A stretch of 8,877 bases of DNA. It comes from Methanosarcinaceae archaeon (GTDB taxonomy: Archaea; Halobacteriota; Methanosarcinia; Methanosarcinales; Methanosarcinaceae). The position numbers were made by a program, and so were the translations under genes. The notes under the pieces were generated by a model. The model did no database searches. It was not told where the DNA came from and saw only the letters and a program-made list of their open reading frames with translations. Positions 4,869 to 8,877 of this stretch are shown piece by piece. Each line of letters opens with the position of its first letter. Positions within the stretch are counted from its first letter, which is position 1. The stretch lies in NCBI GenBank assembly GCA_016926455.1, contig JAFGOO010000014.1, forward strand, positions 1-8,877, read 5' to 3'.

Positions 4869-7334
4869 ATGACCGATGAGAATGAAAAAAATCTTATAAA
4901 AAACCTCCCTTACTTTATAGGAGTAATTATCTCATTTCTAATAGCATTGTACATTAGAACGGGATCTTCTGCAAGCGTATTTTTATCAAACGGATTTGTA
5001 CGATTCGGAGGAAATGACCCATGGTATCATATGCGAGTGGTGGATACTATCCTGCATAACTTCCCTCACACCCTATGGTTCGAAGCATATACACAATACC
5101 CTAATGGTCAAGAAATGGTGTTTGCACCCCTCTACGATTGGGTACTCGCTGTAATCATATACATACTTACACTTGGCAATCCAACAACCCATGAAATGGA
5201 GGTCATTGGTGCATATTTTCCGGCCTTTCTTGGAGCACTTGTGGTCATTCCGACGTATTTCATCGGTAAATGGGTATTTAACCGGAATGTGGGGCTCCTG
5301 TCATCAATACTGGTCGCCATCCTTCCAGGCGCTTTCCTCTACAGGTCTCTAGTTGGCTTTACAGACCACCATGTTGCTGAGACACTTATGAGCACAATCA
5401 CTGCCATGTTTCTGGTAATGTCACTGAGGACCATGCGTACACATCCAGTAAACTTCGATGACCTAGTATCGAATAATTTCAACAAGCTCAGAATATCACT
5501 GCCTTACATCGCCCTTACAGGGATTTCGCTTGGATTATATATCCTTGCATGGAAAGGAGCGTTGTTTTTTGCACTTATTATCGGCGTATACATTACAATA
5601 CAGCATATCATTGATCATCTGCGAGGTGAAGTGCCCGAATATCTGTCAATTATTGGGGTAATCACATTCATAATCGCACTGCTTTTCGTGCTCATGGTCC
5701 CAGAAATTGGGAGTACTAAAAACCAGTACCTTATGGGATTGCCTGCCGGTATTCTTGCATTTATTGCATTCAGCCTGATATCACGTGTAATGAATTCACA
5801 TAAACTTCCAAGGACCTATTATGCAGCAGTTCCTTTAATAACCGCTGCTTTGGTTTACATCGTATCGAGGGCATTTATACCCTCTCTATATTACACCATA
5901 GGTCAGCTCTTAACCTATTTTATGCGATCGGGGGGCGGACTAACAATTGCAGAAGCATATCCATTCTTTGTGAGCAGGATTACAGGTCAATTTTCCCTTG
6001 CACCACTGGGAGATAATTTTGGGATAGTAGGATACATAGCATTTTTAGCGATCCCTGTCCTTCTTTACCAGACATATAAGGAGCATAAGCAGGAAGAGAT
6101 ATGGATTGTTGTGTGGATGCTCATGATGGTTTGGGCACTGTACCAACAAAACCGTTTTGCCTATTATTTTGCAGTTAATGCATCCATCCTGTCAGCTTAT
6201 CTTTCACTAAAGCTGCTTGGTGCAATGGGCTGGGATGATGTATACCAAAAATACCTTCAAAGTGATGAAAGTGCCCACGACTTCGTAACTGAGAATATAA
6301 AACTGTGGAATATAATTTCTGTTATAATCGTTATTGCAATACTGATTTATCCAATTGGTCCACTCCAAGAAACACTCGAAAATAATAAAGCAGTTGGTGG
6401 GCCCGCACCTGCCTGGATAGAATCACTAACATGGATGAGATATAATACACCTGACCCAGGAGTTGACTACTACGAACTTTACAAAAAACCGCCATCTGGA
6501 GAAACATACTCCTATCCAGATACCGCATATGGGATTATGTCATGGTGGGACTACGGGCACTGGATAACCAACCTTGGTCGCAGGATACCAAATGCAAATC
6601 CATTCCAGAGAGGGATTGGTGGAGGAGAGGAACAAGCGCCTGGTGCATCAACTTATTTCACGGCACAATCAGAAGATGAGGCTAACGCAATTGCCGATGT
6701 CATGGGTAGCCGATACATTATCAGCAACGGGAGAATGGCATATACCATCTTCGGTGCCATGGCTACATGGGATGGCGACCAAGAAGGATACTATCAACAA
6801 CTCCAAACTAACCAAGGTGTCCAGAATGTCCCGACCATGAAATACTTCAACAGCATGGAAATAAGATTGCATATGCTTGACGGTGATGGACTGAAACACT
6901 ACAGGATGGTACACGAATCGGAACCATACAACCCATCTAATGAGCCATATGTGCAATATGAGAACCTGTATAAACAGGTGTATAATATGTGGACAGGAAA
7001 GAATATACCTGTGGAAACACCTTCGGGTTTCATCAAGATGTTCGAATATGTGGAAGGCGCGCATATCAAAGGATCTGCCCCTACAGGCGAGACCGTGACC
7101 ATTAGCACAACCATCCAGACGAACATGGCTAGGACATTCACATATTCACAGATCACAACATCTGACGGAACCTATGAATTTATTGTGCCGTACTCAACAG
7201 AAGGTCCTGTTTCGGGCGAGACCCAGTTTGACACAAAACCAATCGGTCCGTATATCATTAGCTACGGAAATGTGGTAAATGCAATAGGGGTCAGTGAAAC
7301 AGAGGTGCTTAATGGAGGTGTGATAGAGGTGTGA
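4869..7334 (+). CDS. aglB: AglB, archaeal oligosaccharyltransferase (STT3 family)
   Basis: Membrane enzyme that transfers a lipid-linked oligosaccharide from dolichol (pyro)phosphate to asparagine in N-x-S/T sequons on the outer face of the cytoplasmic membrane. The 821 residues comprise a multi-spanning N-terminal half (hydrophobic segments from about 13-29 through 480-498) and a large external C-terminal domain. Catalytic marks are visible in order: GGND with Asp50 (first acidic motif), TDHH at 165-168 (second), TIAE at 359-362 (TIXE motif) and WWDYG at 559-563. The usual DK motif after WWDYG is not clear; the corresponding stretch is MAYTIFGAM (623-631). The last ~90 residues (about 730-821) look like a beta-sandwich domain. 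Length is within the usual range for methanogen AglB. The gene has its own promoter and terminator, is divergent from the glycan cassette and is convergent with the helicase. It is likely to use glycans built by nearby or distant agl genes. Confidence 0.95.
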   Translation: MTDENEKNLIKNLPYFIGVIISFLIALYIRTGSSASVFLSNGFVRFGGNDPWYHMRVVDTILHNFPHTLWFEAYTQYPNGQEMVFAPLYDWVLAVIIYILTLGNPTTHEMEVIGAYFPAFLGALVVIPTYFIGKWVFNRNVGLLSSILVAILPGAFLYRSLVGFTDHHVAETLMSTITAMFLVMSLRTMRTHPVNFDDLVSNNFNKLRISLPYIALTGISLGLYILAWKGALFFALIIGVYITIQHIIDHLRGEVPEYLSIIGVITFIIALLFVLMVPEIGSTKNQYLMGLPAGILAFIAFSLISRVMNSHKLPRTYYAAVPLITAALVYIVSRAFIPSLYYTIGQLLTYFMRSGGGLTIAEAYPFFVSRITGQFSLAPLGDNFGIVGYIAFLAIPVLLYQTYKEHKQEEIWIVVWMLMMVWALYQQNRFAYYFAVNASILSAYLSLKLLGAMGWDDVYQKYLQSDESAHDFVTENIKLWNIISVIIVIAILIYPIGPLQETLENNKAVGGPAPAWIESLTWMRYNTPDPGVDYYELYKKPPSGETYSYPDTAYGIMSWWDYGHWITNLGRRIPNANPFQRGIGGGEEQAPGASTYFTAQSEDEANAIADVMGSRYIISNGRMAYTIFGAMATWDGDQEGYYQQLQTNQGVQNVPTMKYFNSMEIRLHMLDGDGLKHYRMVHESEPYNPSNEPYVQYENLYKQVYNMWTGKNIPVETPSGFIKMFEYVEGAHIKGSAPTGETVTISTTIQTNMARTFTYSQITTSDGTYEFIVPYSTEGPVSGETQFDTKPIGPYIISYGNVVNAIGVSETEVLNGGVIEV

Positions 7335-7337
7335 ACT

Positions 7338-7365
7338 ACCACCGTTTAAAAACGGTGGTTTTATT
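7338..7365 (+). terminator. Hairpin terminator of aglB
   Basis: Four bases after the aglB stop, ACCACCGTT (7338-7346) and AACGGTGGT (7351-7359) form a 9-base-pair perfect stem with a TAAA loop (10 pairs if the next T-A is counted). TTTATT follows directly on the plus strand. This is the strongest terminator-like structure in the window. The T-rich tail lies only on the plus-strand side, so it serves aglB rather than the converging helicase gene, whose stop lies 105 bases further on. Confidence 0.75.
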
Positions 7366-7470
7366 ACTCCAACGTGATAAAACACGCGAATTACGCACCT
7401 TCCACCCCCACATAGATAATTCTGTTAACCTGACATTATGCAGTAGAAAACAGAACCCTCAAGATACAGG

Positions 7471-8877
7471 CTAGTCCCAAAACCTCTTATTCTTTGCATA
7501 ATTGCGCTCTGCTGCCATGATATCCCTGTAGAACGCCTCTTCGTCCTGTCTCATTTTCTGTATCACACGGGATGCCGTCTCTGGCCCAACTCCCCGGCTT
7601 GCAAGCGCGATCACCGCATGTTTACCGTGCGTGAGTACGATACTTGCATTCCTATAGACCCTTCTGATCCGCCTGACGTCCTCTTTTAAGGTGACCTTGT
7701 CCTGCTTTTTTACGAGTTTGATCTCTTCCTCTTCCCATGGTTTTAAAGCTGCTATCAACTTCGAATCACAGACAGGACACTGCAATACCTCAGGTACGTT
7801 CATCACTTTCCTGCGGGACACCCACTTCTTGCAGTGGACACAGAAAAGGATAATTCGGTCGTTCATAATCCGTTCCTTTAGAGCCAGAACAATGGAACTG
7901 TCAGCCTTTTCAGGCGCCACTAGGTCTCGGCTCATTGCAAAACCTGCAGACCCAAGAGGTGTAGAGGTAGTTACCATGACTGCAATTTCCCCAGCTGTAA
8001 TTCTTTGCAGAACTTCCATTGCTCTCTGGATGTCCAGCATACCATGGAATATCTCCCGCACAACCTCGGCATACATGGATGTGTCCTTATAGATCTCAAG
8101 AAGCTTTTTCATGCTGATGCGATCGTAATCGATATCTCGACTAAGGGCCCCGAACTTCCGCGCAACATGGACCATCTTCCACTTCATTAGGGACGTGTTC
8201 TTGAGTATCATTTCGATGATGGGTTCGATGTATTCTGGCTGGATACCGAGAATCAAATCATGTATCTTTGACCTGCTAACCCTTCTTGGAAGCTGCAGCC
8301 GTATCCTGTACGGATCAATCTCCTGCATGGCACTGCTTCCATACCGTGCAGACAGCAGTGATGTCATCACTTTTCCTATAGTTTCGTTCGTTTTGTGCCC
8401 AAAACATGCATTGATGATAACAGCTTCACCGTCATCTTCAATGACGATGGTTTTGTCGTCCGGCACAGGATGTCCCTCTTTCACATGCTTCCGTAGCAAT
8501 TTGACCAGAGCCAAAACCGCCTGCATGTCGACCGGATATGTCCTTCTAAGATATTCTGCAATCTCAATGTCTTCGCGTCCCTCGCTGATAAGTCCTGTAA
8601 TCAGGGAGCGAATAGCACCAACCTCCTGTGCCACCTCATAGGGAACCGGGATTTCTTCACCCACCCAGCTCGGGATCTCACCCACACCTTTAACTGGTTC
8701 CACTTTGATTCTGTCGCGGTCTGAGGTCATCTCCACAACTCGCCACATGTCCCCCTTTGTGATGAACACTGCTCCCGGAGATACGAAATTGACTACAAAT
8801 GCCTCATCCAACATCCCGACGGGTTTTCCGCTTACAATATCGTAAATCTCGTACTTCTTTTCATCCGGGATCATGGA
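7471..8877 (-). CDS. lhr: Lhr-type DEAD/DEAH-box helicase, C-terminal part (runs off the right edge)
   Basis: The frame is open to the window edge: a Ser codon precedes the ATG at 8874, so that Met is probably internal and the gene start, with the RecA-like motor domains, lies outside. The 467 visible residues match the region after the motor in archaeal Lhr (large helicase-related) proteins. First comes a beta-rich stretch with SGKPVGMLDEAFV and GAVFITKGDMWRV at 15-45. Next is the helical Lhr/DEAD-associated domain (about 75-330), including FGHKTNETIGKV and a LQLPRR stretch. Then follows a four-cysteine zinc-binding motif (C345-x2-C348 and C366-x2-C369). The helix-hairpin-helix-like GVGPETASRVI (428-438) precedes a basic tail. 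Lhr proteins act in nucleic-acid unwinding and annealing linked to DNA repair or RNA handling. No functional link to aglB is seen; the genes simply converge. Base composition is clearly less AT-rich than in the left half. Confidence 0.85.
   Translation of the reverse strand, partial: SMIPDEKKYEIYDIVSGKPVGMLDEAFVVNFVSPGAVFITKGDMWRVVEMTSDRDRIKVEPVKGVGEIPSWVGEEIPVPYEVAQEVGAIRSLITGLISEGREDIEIAEYLRRTYPVDMQAVLALVKLLRKHVKEGHPVPDDKTIVIEDDGEAVIINACFGHKTNETIGKVMTSLLSARYGSSAMQEIDPYRIRLQLPRRVSRSKIHDLILGIQPEYIEPIIEMILKNTSLMKWKMVHVARKFGALSRDIDYDRISMKKLLEIYKDTSMYAEVVREIFHGMLDIQRAMEVLQRITAGEIAVMVTTSTPLGSAGFAMSRDLVAPEKADSSIVLALKERIMNDRIILFCVHCKKWVSRRKVMNVPEVLQCPVCDSKLIAALKPWEEEEIKLVKKQDKVTLKEDVRRIRRVYRNASIVLTHGKHAVIALASRGVGPETASRVIQKMRQDEEAFYRDIMAAERNYAKNKRFWD

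Noticed and set aside
6669..7064. A 131-codon open frame on the minus strand inside aglB
   Set aside because: It is antisense to a strongly supported coding frame, and its low-complexity cysteine/histidine/leucine-rich translation has no recognisable domain.
8195..8641. A 148-codon plus-strand open frame (and a 133-codon one at 7691-8092) inside the helicase gene
   Set aside because: Both lie opposite the conserved Lhr frame and have serine/isoleucine-rich translations typical of antisense shadows, with no ribosome binding site seen.
1..8877. CRISPR arrays, tRNA or rRNA genes, riboswitches
   Set aside because: No regularly spaced repeats, cloverleaf-like segments or rRNA signatures were seen on either strand.

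Overview
The window looks like chromosomal DNA of a euryarchaeon, most likely Methanosarcinales-like (methanogen or ANME relative). The basis is an archaeal oligosaccharyltransferase AglB, an archaeal-type Lhr helicase, and GGTG/GAGG-type ribosome binding sites. No rRNA, tRNA or CRISPR array is visible, so the lineage is an inference from protein character only.

The left half (about 1-4470) is very AT-rich, and all its genes are on the minus strand. Read in transcription order it holds: a 642-residue GT-B-type glycosyltransferase-like protein (2543-4471); an AT-rich gap with a probable decayed transposase end (2301-2471); and a tightly coupled pair, a short NeuB-type nonulosonate synthase (1295-2158) followed by a CMP-nonulosonate cytidylyltransferase fused to a KdsC-like HAD phosphatase (135-1295). 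The pair could make and activate a sialic-acid-like sugar through a 9-phosphate intermediate, and the glycosyltransferase-like protein is a candidate to use it.

Between this cassette and the right half, at 4478-4703 on the minus strand, lies a remnant that has not been called as a gene. The first ~24 codons of an asparagine synthase (glutamine-hydrolysing) gene are joined almost directly to its last ~52 codons. The rest is deleted, the start codon is damaged and an in-frame TAG is present.

The right half is less AT-rich. aglB (4869-7334, plus strand), the membrane enzyme of N-glycosylation, has its own TATA-like box, a good ribosome binding site and a hairpin/T-rich terminator. It converges on the C-terminal part of an Lhr-type DEAD/DEAH helicase (7471-8877, minus strand), which runs off the right edge.

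Reading of the whole: a conserved aglB flank carries an adjoining variable surface-glycan cassette that has undergone gene decay and probable insertion-sequence activity. The nonulosonate genes may decorate the glycan that AglB transfers or another surface polysaccharide. The sequence cannot tell which.
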